A DNA stretch of 64,000 nt from Strix aluco (Eukaryota; Chordata; Aves; Strigiformes; Strigidae): contig NC_133971.1 of the NCBI RefSeq assembly GCF_031877795.1, positions 1,474,501-1,538,500 of the forward strand, read 5' to 3'. The notes below the pieces were generated by a model that ran no database searches, was not told the DNA's origin, and saw only the letters and a program-made list of their open reading frames with translations. A program made the translations under genes and the position numbers. Of this stretch, positions 13,497-27,329 are shown in pieces (positions within the stretch are counted from its first letter, which is position 1; every line of letters begins with the position of its first letter).

Positions 13497-16400
13497 GTAA
13501 GTAAAGCCTTCTCTAACTGTGCCACTTAGAAAAAACTGGTTTTTAAGGGATGACTTACAATGTCAGTACTTTTCTGTATTTATGGTCATGAAGCTGGTCC
13601 ATGATGGAAACAGACAGGTTAGTTAAAAATCACAACTGCGTAAAGATTTAGGCCCACCTGCAAAATGCATTTTTCTTGGCTGGCATTCTAGACTTCATCA
13701 TACTATAAACATGTAGCCATGAAGATTCTTCATATATCAAAGTGTAGCTTTGTCTAGATATTACTCTGATTTATTTTCACCACTTATACACAAACAGAGG
13801 CATTTCAATCTATATAGTGCATTTAGCACAATATGCCTTTTTTACTGCAGTACTTTATCTTGTGGAAGCGTATGTAAACACAGCAACAAGAAACCTGTTT
13901 AAAGGGTCACCTTTAGTTGGACAGAAAGGTATATGTGGTATTTGTCTGGTTGATAATGAACAGAAACTGGGGGGCAGGCAGGGGGTTGGAATTGTGATTG
14001 ATCCAAGCTCTCACTACTTGTCCTTATATTTATTCTTTATACTGATTTTAAACAGCTACTGTTACCACATCTGTTGTAAATAATGCTCCAAGTTTTCATC
14101 CGTACATTTTTTATACATCTTATACCACCAACAGCTGTACCCTTATTCAGACTTGTGAAGAGCACTGTCTCAATTAAATCTACGGCTAGATTTTCTTTCT
14201 GAAGAAAATGACAATCTTGCCTTTGTAAAAACCCCTGAACTCAAGAGACAATGTAAAATCATTGAACTGACTCCAAAGAGTGTATTTGTTATATATCAGT
14301 CGGTATTAGTAATATTCTTACAGACTCTTCACAAATAATTGTAGCAGAATGCACAAAATGGAGAAGAACCAATAAGTAGGATTTGAACAAAAGTATTTCT
14401 ATGGAACTGAAAGAAGCAAGCGTGCAGGCTTTCTCTCTTTTCCTGTCTTGGAAGTTCACTTACTCCCCACATACCCTATATCACTTGGGTGCAACCCAGA
14501 CTCTTAGTCAGTTCCCAGGATTTCATTCTTCTAGCACACACACAGACATGATGGTAGGCCTCTTGTTACTGAAGGTCGAAGTACTTGGTCTGTGTCCTTT
14601 TTCTGTCATTTTTCAGACAGATCTGGCATCTTGTACACTTGCTTTCAGACATCCCCTGGATTTCGTACAAGCATGTGAGACTGTGATACTCCTCCAAGAC
14701 CCACAAAACCCTACAGTCAGCACTGCTGTTTGAAAAGGCCCTGACACGTACCCCTGCGATGCCCTGGGAGGGGTCACACTCCCCCAGAAATGTCTCTGTT
14801 TCAGGGGAGGCAGAGCCTCACCCCCCAAACTGGAGTCCATGCCTCCCAAACCAAGGGTGGGCAGCATAAGCACAAATTATTGTAAATGCAGCTTGCCCTC
14901 TTTCCCTCCATCTCTGCCCTCCCTGCCCCCAGGTTACCCAGCCTGTCTAGATATGACTTCAAGCAACTTTGTTCGCCAGAGGTTTCAGCTCCACGTTTTT
15001 CTCCTGCATTTCAGTTTAGGTGGCTCCTTACTCAGCACGTGTATGGGGATCCCTTCTGGAGGGACCTGTTTCTCTTGGGCCGTGGGGGAGGCCAGGCAGG
15101 TCCTGCAGCTGCAGCAGCCCCCACCTCCTCGGGTGTCACAGAGCCACACTGCGCTGCGTGTTGCTTTCAGCAGCCATCCCTTCAAAAAACGCACTATTCC
15201 AAACAGATGCCCGTTTTCTCTATTATTGTGTGTTTCCAGCCTCCCCGGTCTATACACATTTCTTCATCCCATTTGTCCATGCTATTGTCTGACTGTTGTC
15301 CATGATGCTCTGTAGAGCATCCGCCCGTTTCATTCAGGAAAGCAGAGGTTTTTCAATTAAAATTCCACCATGTTATGGCTGTACAGCTGTCTTTTCTTCT
15401 GTGCTTCCATAGAGACTGCATCTTTCAGCCTGCCCTGGCAAGAAACTCTCAGTTTTTCCCCTCCTGGCCATGTTTCTTCCCGTGGAGGCTACTGGTCCTT
15501 GAGCATGGGCTGCATTAGGCAAGGTGGAGCAGGAACCACCTCTGCATCCCAATCCCAGTCACTAAATTGCAGAGTCCTGGTAACAGCTGCAGCTGTTTAT
15601 GTGGAAAAGAGTATAAAGAAAATTATTTTAATCAGAAAATTGTCAAGCTTTTGGAAAAGACCTCATCCCCTAGTTGTATTTTGCTTCCCCTGTAGTGTCC
15701 CATCTCATCTGTTCAGCACTTGTCTTGAGCCTTGCCCATGATTTATTCATGCACTTACTTTCACGGCGTGACTGGTACTTTTCTTTATCAGATGTGACAA
15801 GGTGAGACCGTATCAACCCCTGAATCCACCCGTGGGTGGTCCAGTGGCCACGTGCAGTGGACGGTGGCATGGGCCTTGAATTTCTCAGTCACTTGCTGAT
15901 GCAAAGGATCTTATTAAACGCGGGTGTTGGAATCTCAGATACCCTTTCTCAGTGCTCAGGGTTCAATCACCCGATAAAGGGATGGCAGCATCTCCTGTGG
16001 CACCGAGGATTCATACAGTGGGAGGCCGTGGGTGTTATCGAGGTGGCAGCTCACGTGCTCTCTCATGGAGGTTTATGTCCTTGCTAAAGCTTTCTGAAAG
16101 GCCCGGGCACCAAAGTCTTCGTGGAAGATAAACTGTATTATCTTATCTCTGATACAGCCTGGATGAATTACACGGAGCAGCACATTTTTAATGCTGTCCC
16201 AACTTTCTCCCGCTCACATGAGAGTCTGTGCAGTTTGTACCGCTCCTGTCCGGGTTTCAGATGTGTTCCCAGAGCCCACAAATGAGGTTCTCGTGTGAAA
16301 AGTGTGTGAATCTGACCCGGGATGTAACGATGAGAAAATGAGTCCAGTTGAAAAGCCTGCTTTCTGCTCAGTTCGGGGAGGATTTTCTTGGTGTTTCTGA

Positions 16401-16983
16401 ACACTAATTGTCAGCAGGCGGTGTAAGATTGTGATGTCTAAGGGAGACTTCACATCCCTTCTCTGCACTGCCATCAGCTCGTCTCAACCTGTCATTCCCG
16501 GGCAGAGGTTTGTGTAAACTCATCCTAAAGCCTTCACATCGTGCAGACTTCACTGCTTGCCGTACGCTTCATCATCCTTAGCATTCTGAAGATTTTCCTT
16601 GTGTCTAACATGAATCTTCTGTCCTGCAATTAAGCCCATTACTGCTCATCCCCCCCACAACAGAAACAGAGTACGCTTTATTCCTCTCTTTTATGCAACC
16701 TGCACATAATAACCACAGTTTCTGTCACTTTCAGAAAAAAACACTATTGGAGGAATTTGAAAATGTCCCCAGAGCTTTGGGATTTTGAAGCAGAGGGAAC
16801 CACGGCAGCAGATTCTGACTTCTAGAGCCTGAGTTTACAGTTCACTCATTCATTCCTTCAGTGCTAATGTCAGACTTCAAAATGGATCCTAAAATCTTTT
16901 TTAGAACTTTGCCAAAAATACATATTTAAAAAAAAAACCAAACAACCACTATGATAATAACATTTGAACTTTGACTTCTGCAG
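13497..16983 (+). other. MCTP1: MCTP1 intron
   Basis: This 3.5-kb intron has no recognised repeat family and no exon with usable splice sites. The open frames at 14383-14733 and 14839-15315 are in pyrimidine-rich sequence, overlap frames on the other strand, and have no recognised domain. It ends in TTCTGCAG directly before the next MCTP1 exon. Confidence 0.7.
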
Positions 16984-17081
16984 GCATCAATAAATTTACA
17001 AAGAAGCTTCGAAGTCCGTATGCAATTGATAACAACGAGCTACTTGACTTTCTGTCCAGAGTCCCTTCAGACGTGCAAGTG
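16984..17081 (+). CDS. MCTP1: MCTP1 coding exon (second from last)
   Basis: This exon encodes, after the split glycine codon, [20 protein letters not shown] and then [12 protein letters not shown]. This is the cytosolic tail after the last membrane span, almost unchanged across vertebrate MCTP1. The acceptor is TCTGCAG and the donor GTGTGT, a weaker but usual GT site. The exon ends in phase 0 and the next one starts with V-Q-Y, completing the family motif around DVQVVQY. Confidence 0.95.
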
Positions 17082-18196
17082 GTGTGTATACTTTTTAAAG
17101 TGTCCTTATGGTAGTTAATGTGATGCGTGGCGTCATGACTTTCTGGGGTTTTTTAAACAAGTTTGAAAGCAGTTATTTTGATTCAATATTATATTCTTTG
17201 GCACAAAGACACTGCAAACTCCAGCTGAGGATAGTCTGTGAAACTGGAGGAGGCTGCTAGACCTTTTCACCAGTGAGACAGTAGCTGCTACCTTGCTTAT
17301 GCCTTAGGAGCAATCAGTAAAAACACCAGTATTTGGGAGATGGTGGCAGGTGCTGGCGTTTGTATTAATGAGCCTCCAGTGCCGTGTGATCCTGACTGGG
17401 GTAAGGTGCTGTGTAGGAGAAGCTGGAGCTGTTGGGACTTGCAGAGAGGGAGCAGGGAGGTCACACGATGAAAGGAGCTGCACCAACACAGAGTCGGGGC
17501 AGGCGGCTTTGCCCCGTGCCTCGGGGCAGCTCTGAGAGCGCTGCAGCCTCGCCTGTCCCGAGGTGAAGGCTCCTGCTGCCACCACAGCTCAACCGTGCTC
17601 CTGAACTCCTTTAAAAATAAGCTGGTTATAAATTACAAGCTTTTGTAATGCAGTACACAATCTCTTGAGAAGGTGCAAGCATTAAGATAGATAATGCCAG
17701 GCACATAAATCACCTCCGGTATCACAAAGATTATACACTTCCCATATTTCCAGGTAACGGTTTCAGTTCACAGCTGGTATAAAAAGGAGGTATGGGTGCA
17801 CATACCCGCTCTGAATCTGATCCCCTCTGTGGCAGGGCTTTGAAAATAAACATGTTTTTAAGAAACCATTACAAAGAAAATTCATCCAATTCATTAAAGA
17901 GGATACTCTTTATTCTCTTTCAGAGCTCATGGAGAAAACAAAAATGTAGCCTTAAAGTTTACGTCAGCACAAGGTGTAACTTCCTGGCAGGATTTTCCTG
18001 ATGCTGTTTTTCCTTCTGCCTCTAGACCTGTCTTTCTGTTGTTGTTGAATCACAGCTGCAGATGCCACGTAGTTTGCAGGGGGATCATTTTCTTATTCTT
18101 TCTGGTTTTTTTCCTTGGAAAACAAAAATGGAAATCTTTTCTTTTTCTAGCAAGCACCACCTGACTGGTTTCTTTCTGAACGTTGTGTTTAAACAG
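17082..18196 (+). other. MCTP1: MCTP1 last intron
   Basis: This 1.1-kb intron has a locally GC-rich patch at about 17345-17580 and no recognised repeat. It ends in GTTTAAACAG before the terminal exon. The open frame that starts at 18062 and runs through the terminal exon is an intron-plus-exon read-through, not a separate gene. Confidence 0.75.
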
Positions 18197-18268
18197 GTGC
18201 AGTACCATGAACTGAAACAAGATTCCAGCCACAGCCCGAGCAAGAGGAAGAAAAACAATCCTGGCTAG
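18197..18268 (+). CDS. MCTP1: MCTP1 terminal coding exon with stop
   Basis: This exon encodes VQYHELKQDSSHSPSKRKKN then NPG and stop TAG at 18266-18268. The basic, lysine- and serine-rich end matches the vertebrate MCTP1 C-terminus. The four exons total 390 bases, exactly 130 codons including the stop, with every split codon restored. That supports an intact gene rather than a pseudogene. Confidence 0.96.
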   Translation: MQYHELKQDSSHSPSKRKKNNPG

Positions 18269-20466
18269 CCAGCTTCATGTGTTGAGGAGACCAGCATCTG
18301 CTGGGGCAAGATAAAAGAAAAAGCCTACAGCCTAAGCAGCATTTCCTTTCTCTAAGCTTTTTACTTATTTTGCCTTTTTATCTAACGCAGAGATTTTGTA
18401 AATACTGTAAAAAGGCATTTCTCATTGAAGATGTATTTCACACTGTAAAGACACATTTGACGAAGGTTTCAAGTAGGGTTTTTGTCGTCTGAAAGCCTTG
18501 TTAGAAACAGCGTAAGACGTTAAAGGAATCAATCTAAAATGGCTACTTGATGGTCAGAGATACCTGAAATACTCAAATCATGCCGACTAAATCTACAAAA
18601 GGTGTAAATTCAAATCTGACACAAAAATTCAGTCAGATTTTATTTGTGAGCGTTAATATTTTTATCCAGTAAGTCACCATTACGATTTTCTATGTTTTAT
18701 ACATTTCAAGAAAAATACAACATTGTGGAGCCTACTGCACTTAAGTTTTAGCAGATTTTTTTGAGCTCCAGACCCTGATGTTAACTCCTGGTGCAATGTT
18801 TTCCTGTGCAGTAGGGCTGCTTATAAGATAATGAGAAACACCAAGTGCAAATCTCTTTCTGGAGCTCCCAAAAGAAGTTCCTGCCGTTTTTATCATTCCA
18901 TTATAAGACCTAAAAATCTCTGTCTCTCTCAAAATACTGCCAGGTTTGTAACTGATTGCCTATCTGATTTTTCTATATGTACCAGTAATCTTCATTTGTA
19001 CTACATAGTTTAGTGAATGAAGTTCATAGTTCTGCTGTAATGGAAATACTATCAAACTAACTCCATATTGCTTTGGGTGTCATGCTATGAACACCTTTTG
19101 TGCACATAACTATTTTAATATGGAAATCTCGCAGAAGATGTTTCAAGGTCATATTAATACGCTTTATGATATAACACATTACCTGTTACCAATGTGAAAT
19201 ATAGTGTAGAGGAAAAAATGCAGTTGTGGTAAAACCGATATACTGGTTTTATTTCCTTAGCTAATAATGTAGTCAGTTCTTCTGATACGATTGTGCCCTA
19301 CTGCATGGAAACTGCATTATTTTATAAATACATGGAACACAGGCGGAGAAACGTTTACATTTCAAATGTCTTAGTGGCCACTGCATAACGAGTACTTGGG
19401 GATATATTCTGATAGCTGCATGTAGACTTCCATGCTCAGCTCCCCGCGTAGTGAGCAGAGATTTCATTCCTAAGGGACTACCTGTGCACAGCTCTTAGTC
19501 ATAGCTCCCAGTGACGTTCAAGGGGATTTCTGCCCGGGGGAGAACGGCAGGACTGCGTCCTCGAGGGGAGGCGTTCCTCTCGTCCTCTCTGGGTTACCTC
19601 TCATTGGTTGCAATTGCTGATAAAGTTATATTGCACTACTCTAACAATACTTTTTGAAAAGACTATTTAGAAATACTTTGCAAGCAGATGTATATATATT
19701 TGTCTAAAGAATTATATGTTATCTGCATTGCTCATGAAAGATCATCCTGGGTTTGTTTATTTTACAGATAACGTTGATAGCCGGTTTCTGGTGTGACGGT
19801 TATTTTGATCTTTCTGTTTGTGTGTTTGAAAGAATGCCAACCAAATGACTGTTCTGCGGAAAGTCCTGGACCTAAATATGCTCTTGTTACATCACGACTT
19901 TAAAAGAATTGCTTTGCGAAGCTTGTGTGACCACCTTTCCACTGTATGCTGCCTGAAGAGCAACATACTATTGATGAAGTCAGAATCACTGATGAGCCTA
20001 TTTTGTTTAAAAAAAGCCAAATTTTCGACTTGACAGTGTGAGAATGTTTGTTGCCAGTTGTCAGTTTTGCAGAGTTCTTTGATACACTGCAAGCCTTGTA
20101 CCTTCCTAATGTTGCCCATCGGTCTGCGTGCGATTTCCTCTTGTGGTTTTTTTCTGTACTCAATTTCGAATGTCTACTTTGGTGGTGATGTCTGAGTTAG
20201 TTATACACATTTACAGCATTAAACACAGTTTTAAGCATCTCTCTACTAGGTATGAGGAAGCCTCTTTCTTTGAAGTCCTATGCGATCATTCTCCCGTGAG
20301 CGGTGTGAAGGGCGCACGAATGAAAACACCGTATTTCTGTGTGCAGGATTTCAGTATTTTAAGCCCCAAAACATACAAGCGGAGGGGGCAGGGGGGAGAG
20401 AAACATCTGTTGAAAATCGGTGAACTACTTTTAATGTCTCAATTACTCAGAATTGATCTCACTGAA

Positions 20467-20472
20467 AATAAA
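20467..20472 (+). terminator. MCTP1: Candidate MCTP1 poly(A) signal
   Basis: AATAAA lies about 2.2 kb after the MCTP1 stop, on the coding strand. It is the first canonical hexamer I noticed downstream of the gene. Use cannot be proven from sequence. Confidence 0.4.
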
Positions 20473-20810
20473 ACGCTCAGAGGCAAGGCTAAGAATGCAT
20501 GCTGATTAAGTATGATTCTCCTGCCACAACAGGACATTTTAAAATCCCATTTTAAAATAATTTGTCAGTGAACCCATTTTCACTATTTGCAGTTTGTCTA
20601 CTCTGCTTTGTGTGGGAGGCCTCTGTAGAGAATCTGTCCTGCCTTATGTCGTAAATATTTCAACGTATCTTTCATTTCCAGATTGCTTCTGAAGTCAGTT
20701 TCTAACCTCCTAGATTGGCCGGGTTTTATTCCTAAGCAACTTGTCTGTTCATAAAGAGTCACAAAAGAATAATGCATCTCATGATCGTGAAACTCTTTCT
20801 GCTCTCAGAA

Positions 20811-20816
20811 AATAAA
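20811..20816 (+). terminator. MCTP1: Candidate MCTP1 poly(A) signal
   Basis: A second canonical AATAAA on the + strand, with T-rich sequence following it. It could be an alternative distal 3' end. Confidence 0.35.
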
Positions 20817-21115
20817 ATTTAACAACTTTATTTGGGTGCAGTGACAATGAGTAACTGACTTAATTGGGGTCCGCACTTAAAGTAGGTGTCACAGCACTCA
20901 GGATCCATCGGGGCGAATTGTCTGAGAGGTTCTGGTTACATTTCTGCTGATAACTCACAGTACAGAGCTTGCTTGCCCTGCTTTTATAGTTGTTTCTTTT
21001 TGTAGTAAGAAACAACTGAGTTTTTTTCATAATCGCAACGAGCTTTAACTTGAAGAGCTACTGTACTTAATATTTTAAATCCAAGCGGAATAAAACCCAT
21101 TTTTTCTATTGCAAT

Positions 21116-22264
21116 TAAACCAGTGGAATAATGGGAAAGTAATGAATACTGACTGTCTACTGATGTGGGCCTTGAGGAGCGTTGGCTCTACCAAGAAGAG
21201 GCAGAGCTGATGGACCTGACAGCAACCGTGACACTGAAGTATTTCATTCTAGGGTAGCCCAAGAGCCCAAAATGAAGGAGAGGAAGGAAAAGTCACTTCT
21301 CCCATCAGCACTAGATCACTCACCCACCACACAACATGTAATAAAACCTTTGCAGCTCCCTGGCCAGCAGACAGGGATCCCAACCTCACGGGGGAAGCTT
21401 CTGCCCATTCCTCCTTTCCTTCCTTGGCTGCAGGAGTCTTGCCGACAGCCAGACACAAACTTCTTTCCATTTCTGAGCCTGCTTCTCTTTTGAGGGCAAA
21501 CTTTTCCCTCCCAGCTGGGCTAATTTCCAGATTGCTGTGCAGCTGCTTCTATTAAAGACATCTCATCCCCCACCTCCCCCCTCCCAAAACCAGGATTGCG
21601 AATTTTCAATAAATACCTCCTCCTCCTCCAGATTTTTCTGAAATCTTGCAAAAGTGAAAACCCAAAACTTTTTACTTTGAACACAGTTGCAATTATAGCT
21701 GTTTCTCAGTGTGTGGAACACTGGATTTCCATTGCTTTCTGTCTAATGAAGGTACAGCATGAAAGGAGTGTAGCTTCTGACTCTCAGAGGGGAAATTGAA
21801 CTGCTCCCAGATGAAATGCAAACTTTAGACATCAGCCTAGAAGAATGCCAAGGCTTTAGCAAAGCATACTGTTCTCTACTCTTTCACTTACAAAACTAAG
21901 TGAAATGCAGCTGGTTGAGAGGGTCGTGCAATGGGTGAATCAGTTAAGGGTGAAGCAGAAGGAATGAGGACGAGGAGCAGCCTGGAGAAATGTGTTTTGA
22001 CCCAGGAGATATTCACACGGGCTCACCTCGAGGCGGTGCCCTCCCTCTGCACTTGGTAGAGAAAGAAAAGATCCTTCATACCAGAAGACTGATGCAGCTG
22101 CCCTAAACCACCTTGAGCTCTCCATATTTCTCCATATTGCAAATGCAGCAGCCTGCTTCAATTGGTGGGACTTGGCCTTTGTTGCAAACAGTACACCGCT
22201 TCCCTTAAGAGCAGCCACTCTCTTGGGAAAGGGAAATAGAAGTTATGCAGCACAGCAGCGGCCA
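21116..22264. other. Intergenic, nothing recognised
   Basis: Single-copy-looking sequence with no exon, RNA gene or repeat family I can name. A short C/T-rich piece lies near 21550-21630. Confidence 0.6.
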
Positions 22265-23137
22265 GCCATAGAATCACAAGATGGTTTGGGTAGGAAGGAC
22301 CTTAAAGCCCACCCAATCCCACCCCCCTGCCCTGGGCAGAGACACCTTCCACTAGCCCAGGTTGCCCAAAGCCCCGTCCAACCTGGCCTTGAACCCTTCC
22401 AGGGAGGGGGCAGCCACAGCTTCTCTGGGCAACCTGTGCCAGGGCCTCACCCCCCTCACAGGGAACAATTTCTGCCTCAGATCTCATCTAAATCTCCTCT
22501 CTTTCTGTTTAAAACCATGCCCCCTCATCCTATCCCCACACCCCTGATGACGAGTCCCTCCCCCCTTTCCTGTAGCCCCTTTCAGTCCTGGGAGGCCGCT
22601 CCAAGGTCTCCCCGGAGCCTTCTCTTCTCCAGCTGAACCCCCCAACTCTCTCAGCCTGTCCTCACAGGGGGGTGCTCCAGCCCCCCGAGCATCTTCGTGG
22701 CCTCCTCTGGCCCCGCTCGAGCAGGTCCGTGTCCTTCTGCTGTTGGTGCCCCCAGAGCTGGACCCAGCACTGCAGGGGGGTCTCCCAGAGCGGAGCAGAG
22801 GGGGAGAATCCCCCCCTCGCCCTGCTGCCCACACTGCTCTGGGTGCAGCCCAGCACACGGGTGGCTTTCTGGGCTGCCAGCGCACGTTGCTGGCTCACAG
22901 GCAGTTTTCCACCCCCCAACCCCCCCAAGTCCTTCTCCTGGGGGCTGCTCTCCAGCCACTCCTCGCCCAGCCTGGGTTTGTGCTGGGGATTGCCCCGACC
23001 CACGGGCAGGACCTTGCCCTTGGCCTTGTTGAACTCCATGAGGTTTGCACGTCCCCCCTCTCCAGCCTGTCCAGGTCCCTCTGGATGGCACATCCCTTCC
23101 CCCAGCGTGTCCCCGCACCACACAGCTCGGTGTCATC
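22265..23137 (-). mobile_element. CR1 LINE, 5'-truncated copy (minus strand)
   Basis: Read on the minus strand, this copy begins within the end of the reverse-transcriptase region (just before ACACCGAGCTGTGTGGTGCG) and ends in the typical CR1 3' tail with CCAAACCAT and an octamer-like ATTCTATG. The coding part is frameshifted, and the reading frames along it are by-products. CR1 is the dominant avian LINE. It integrates without a poly(A) tail and is usually 5'-truncated, as here. The copy is nearly identical over most of its length to the inverted copy at about 27578-28450. GC content is far above the flanks. Confidence 0.93.
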
Positions 23138-26100
23138 AAGACCCCATGGAAGATGTGAGAAAGTGTGGGTCAGATCATCAGATCAGGTCAGATACTTCTT
23201 GCTGCAAGAGGCTTTAGAAGTTTCCTGCTTCTTTGATAACATAGCAATCAATCAAGAGAAGTGTTGCTTCTCACAAACTAAGGATTTTAGATCTTAATTT
23301 AAAAAAAAAAAATCCATAAGCTATCATTGTGCAAAAAAATGAAGTAAATCTTAAACTATCTATTGTCCTTCCGGATAATCTCTTTTTTCTCTGTAAGAAT
23401 TTAATGCTCAAATCGAGTCAGATTTAGCCATACTGTGAACAGGATAAATTTCCCATCAATGAATGATTGGAATGTCCAACTTAAATTTCTGAAAGTTTGA
23501 AATTGTGTTCTTTTACCAAAGGGGACAAAAAGAGTATAACCATGTTGTTTTCTCCTCATCAGCCTTAGTACTGGATTAAATTTAAATGTCAAAAACTTTT
23601 TTATGATTCAGGTTGCACAATATAGAAGCCTGAAACCCTTAGTTATGAGTCATACGGTAATAAATATTTTCCTATTTTAATATAATCAAAAGAAACTCAA
23701 AACTGCTTTTCTCACTCAACTTTTACTTAAATTACAGCAGGTGATTAAAGGAAAGCCTAAAACATTGATAATTTATATATCTTTTAATTAAAGAATGCTG
23801 ATTAGTATTTTCTGGAGTAGTTTAATAAGTCAGTATTGCCTGACCTGCTTTACCCTGACATGAAGACACATTCCTAAAAGTTTACTTTTTGCATAGTTGC
23901 ACATGGCCTTTTTTTAGGTATGTCACAGTAAAACCTTAAGTCTTTTAGGTGGGCAGCTGGTGAAGAGAGATCCCCAGTCAAAAGCAGCAAAGAAAAGTCA
24001 AACACATTGAATAACTATGCAAAATCGTGGTCAGATTTGTAGGGAGTGTTAAGCACTGAGCAGCTGCACGGAAGAGAACAAGAGCTGCGACTCAGGATCT
24101 TCCCATCTTTAATTAGTGCACAACCTTGTACCAGAACTTTAAAAAGAAAATATCAAATATCTTGTCATATCACGCCATTCCTAGACATTACTGGAAGAAA
24201 GGAGGAAAGGGGTTTAACTTGTAGCGTTGTGAGTCTCACGCTGGGGGAACGCTTCCCAGCAGAACTTACTCAGGTGACACAGACCCGTTTTAATCAGGCC
24301 TGCTCTGAGCCTCTACCTCCATCTCACTGAAAAGTAACTGAAAAAAGGATTGGTTTTTTGCTGAGCTGGGTGCTGGGAAGTCTCTTTTCTGGCGGTGTTT
24401 TCACCACATTATAGGACCGGCCATGAATCACTTGCAAAAATTTGCATCTCAGAAACCACCCTGCTTGGTGCACATCTATCCTTCAGTTATGACATAAAGG
24501 AAAATTTTTTGCTGCCTCCTGAACAAATATGGTAAGAAAAATGAAAAATATTTTCCTTCCCCGCAGGGTTGCTAGCCCTGGGACACATAACAAGCTCGAC
24601 AAGCAGTTGTACTCGTATCGGGAGGAGCTGTTGCTCACGGGCACAAGATAATGGCTTGATCAGAAGAAATGGGCCTGGAGACTAAAGCAATTCCTTCCCT
24701 CAGCTACATTTCTATTCCTCGGGCTGAGGGTCCCTGAACACATCTGTTGGGGAAGGGGGAGGAGAAATGGGGAAGGGTCTGGATTGTTTAAATAGAAGGT
24801 TTACTCATAGATTGGTTAACTATCAAATACAGCTTCAGCTCCTGAAGGATTTGTTTTTAAAGACTGGGATTTATTTAAAGGACAAAAGTATTTCTGCACT
24901 ATGTTGCTAGAATTAAACATCTTCTTAGAAGAAAGTTCAGTCACTGCAGTTCGCTGAGTCAGTGTACAATTTTGGGAAGACTGGGTCGCATTTTGGAAAA
25001 AATGATGGGGAAGAATTACAGTGGGTTATGAGGCTGGAACCAGCCTGTTTGCATTTCCCCTTCACGTATAGACACAACCTTTCCCCTGGCATCCTGACGG
25101 AGACCCACAGCTCAAAACCACAGTTACATCCACATTTCCAGGTACCGTCCCATCTCCTATCTCTTCCCAACTTCAGACACTGCTGATGACACCCCATGGA
25201 GTTGGTCCTACACTTGCCGCTGTGAAGAGTTGCTCTTCCCTTTTTTCGACCATGGCCTGCAGTCTCTAGCTGACCAAACTCAGGGCTACTGGACTGTATC
25301 TCTGCTCCTTCGTTTCCTGGTCGCAGCTGATAATAGCAATTAAACCTTACCGGGAAATCTCACTGTTTGCCATGTCATGTTGTTCTGCTGCTTCTCTCTC
25401 TTAGTTTGTGGTGTTTTGTTTTGTTTTTTTTTTTTTTCTGGTAGGTTTCTTTTCCTCATCCACAATTTCTCTTTGGCTTATTCCTCTTCTTATAGACCTA
25501 ACCCCATGGCAATATGGTCACAAAGCTTCAGCTGCTGGTTTTCTGCCAGCGCTTCAGCTTTTCCTTCCCTACATCCCAAATCTCTGAAGTTCAATCTTTG
25601 TTTGCTTTCTCATCACTCTGTTGAGCAGAGTTGTTCCTGTCTCTCATCAGTGCTGCTTCTCTAGGGCCTGCAGTGACTCCCACCTCAACCACACTCCTCT
25701 TGGTACTCCATATCCAGGCTTTGTTAACTCCCCACTCCCTGGTTGTGACATATTTTGGAATTGTTCCCCATGAAAGTGCAGAAAAGAAGAATAATGGAAA
25801 TGAAAATCTAAGTTTAAAGGAAGGAAATCTCTTCTGGAAGTCGTGTAACAGTTTCTGCAATATACGTGCATCTTGCTGTTGGTTCCTTGCTTCTGAAATA
25901 TCTGAGCTTAGAGTTTTGCTCTGCTCCAGTTAGATTTGGACCTCTGTGTGACTTGCATCAAAACATAACGGGCATTTTATTGTGGGGGGAAAAAAAAAAA
26001 AAAAGCAATACCAAAGCAGAAAACCTGTAGTTTACAAAGGGGAGTTATGGTTAAAACTGGTAATTGCAGCAAGCATTGGTTGGTTGGGCTGGAGGAGGAC

Positions 26101-27329
26101 TGCTCTAACGTATTATCCATCATGGAAAAGGGGTTTTCACTGTGCAGTTTGCAGTTCTTTGTGGAGTCCTATGATTCATAATTGCTATGAATTTTGCAGT
26201 TTGGCTTCCTTCTCTACAGGGTAATGTGGAGGCTGCACTTTGACCAGACAGTTTCAGAAAAAATAGTGGCATTTTAAAAAGATGCATTTTTGAAGTAGTT
26301 GACACCTACCCTTGATGTCGACACTGTCAAATGCCAGGAAGTTTAAAGCCAGGGTTTCTGTTTAACTCTGGGGTTAGGTTGTGATGAAGCAAAGGGAGAG
26401 GTGCAGAGAGGATCCGGCGTCACGCAATGAGTTTGCACCCGCCTGTCAGTGGCAGGAAATTGTCCTCCCGTACGATGGAGGACACAGAGATTTGTGCACT
26501 TGACGTGTGCTGACACTGCACGCGGCCGACAGACACCCAGACGAGACCATCAGGGTTGTAACAGGGGAGGCATGAGATGTGCTGTGACCTTTCTGTGAAG
26601 AGCTTCAGAGAGCATCTGCCCTGCTGCCCCGTCTCTAATGGGTGCATTAGTTCATCGCTTTTGTGAGCACTAATTTAAACGACCAATTTACAATAGGAAC
26701 ATGGTAACGGTGCAAGCGAAAGGAGGAGCTTTCATTTAATTTTGAGTTTTTTGGGTTTGCTACATCTTCACCTGAATGTTAAACCCTCTTTCTGCTTTCA
26801 ATACGCAGCTGAGGAAACGTGACAGAGCACTGCAGCTATTTGAGAAGTTCTGAGCTTTTCGAAGCACCATTTCCTACACTGATACTTGAGTTTATTTGCA
26901 CAGATCCCCACAGAGTGCACATCCAGTGCTGACGCTGAACAGTGGCCGTTCCCACATCACACCTCCATACGACAAGGAAAGGCCATGCATCTCAAATTTT
27001 CTCACTGAGTAACATTCAGTGATGACAAACACATGAAAATTCTGATGTTATTTCCAAATAATGTGTTTTAAAAATAATTTATCAGTCCCTACATTCAGCC
27101 ATGAAATGCAGTTGAAAGTTTGTCTTTTAATTTCAATTCTGTTCAGCCCACTACCAGAGTCAGAGGTTTAGCCATGGAATGAAGAAATACATGCATCAAC
27201 CACGCGTAGACTGCACAGAATAGACTCTGCTATTAAATGAGGAAATAAATTTTCAATCTTAACCCAGAATCAGTCTACTTAAGCCAGAGGATGCAGATAA
27301 ACTTAAGAGGTGGACAAGGAGTAGTGTAA
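23138..27329. other. Intergenic, nothing recognised
   Basis: AT-rich spacer between the two inverted CR1 copies. It has a poly-T run at about 25424-25437 and a poly-A run near 25989. The open frames are short, mostly overlapping on both strands, with no domain I recognise. Confidence 0.6.

Larger units (their letters stand above)
18269..21115 (+). other. MCTP1: Probable MCTP1 3' UTR
   Basis: The sequence after the stop is AT-rich, has several ATTTA-type stretches and no coding exon. Candidate poly(A) signals lie at 20467-20472, 20811-20816 and 21089-21094. The true 3' end cannot be fixed without transcript data. The 125-codon frame at 20128-20505 lies inside this stretch, has no recognised domain, and is not called. 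Confidence 0.5.

Noticed and set aside
20128..20505. 125-codon frame after the MCTP1 stop.
   Set aside because: It lies in the probable 3' UTR, has no recognisable domain and no splice or start context.
22651..23297. Several long overlapping frames on both strands at 22-23 kb (up to 184 codons).
   Set aside because: They lie within a GC-rich CR1 copy and reappear in the inverted copy at 27.5-28.1 kb. They are by-products of the repeat and do not follow the CR1 protein frame.
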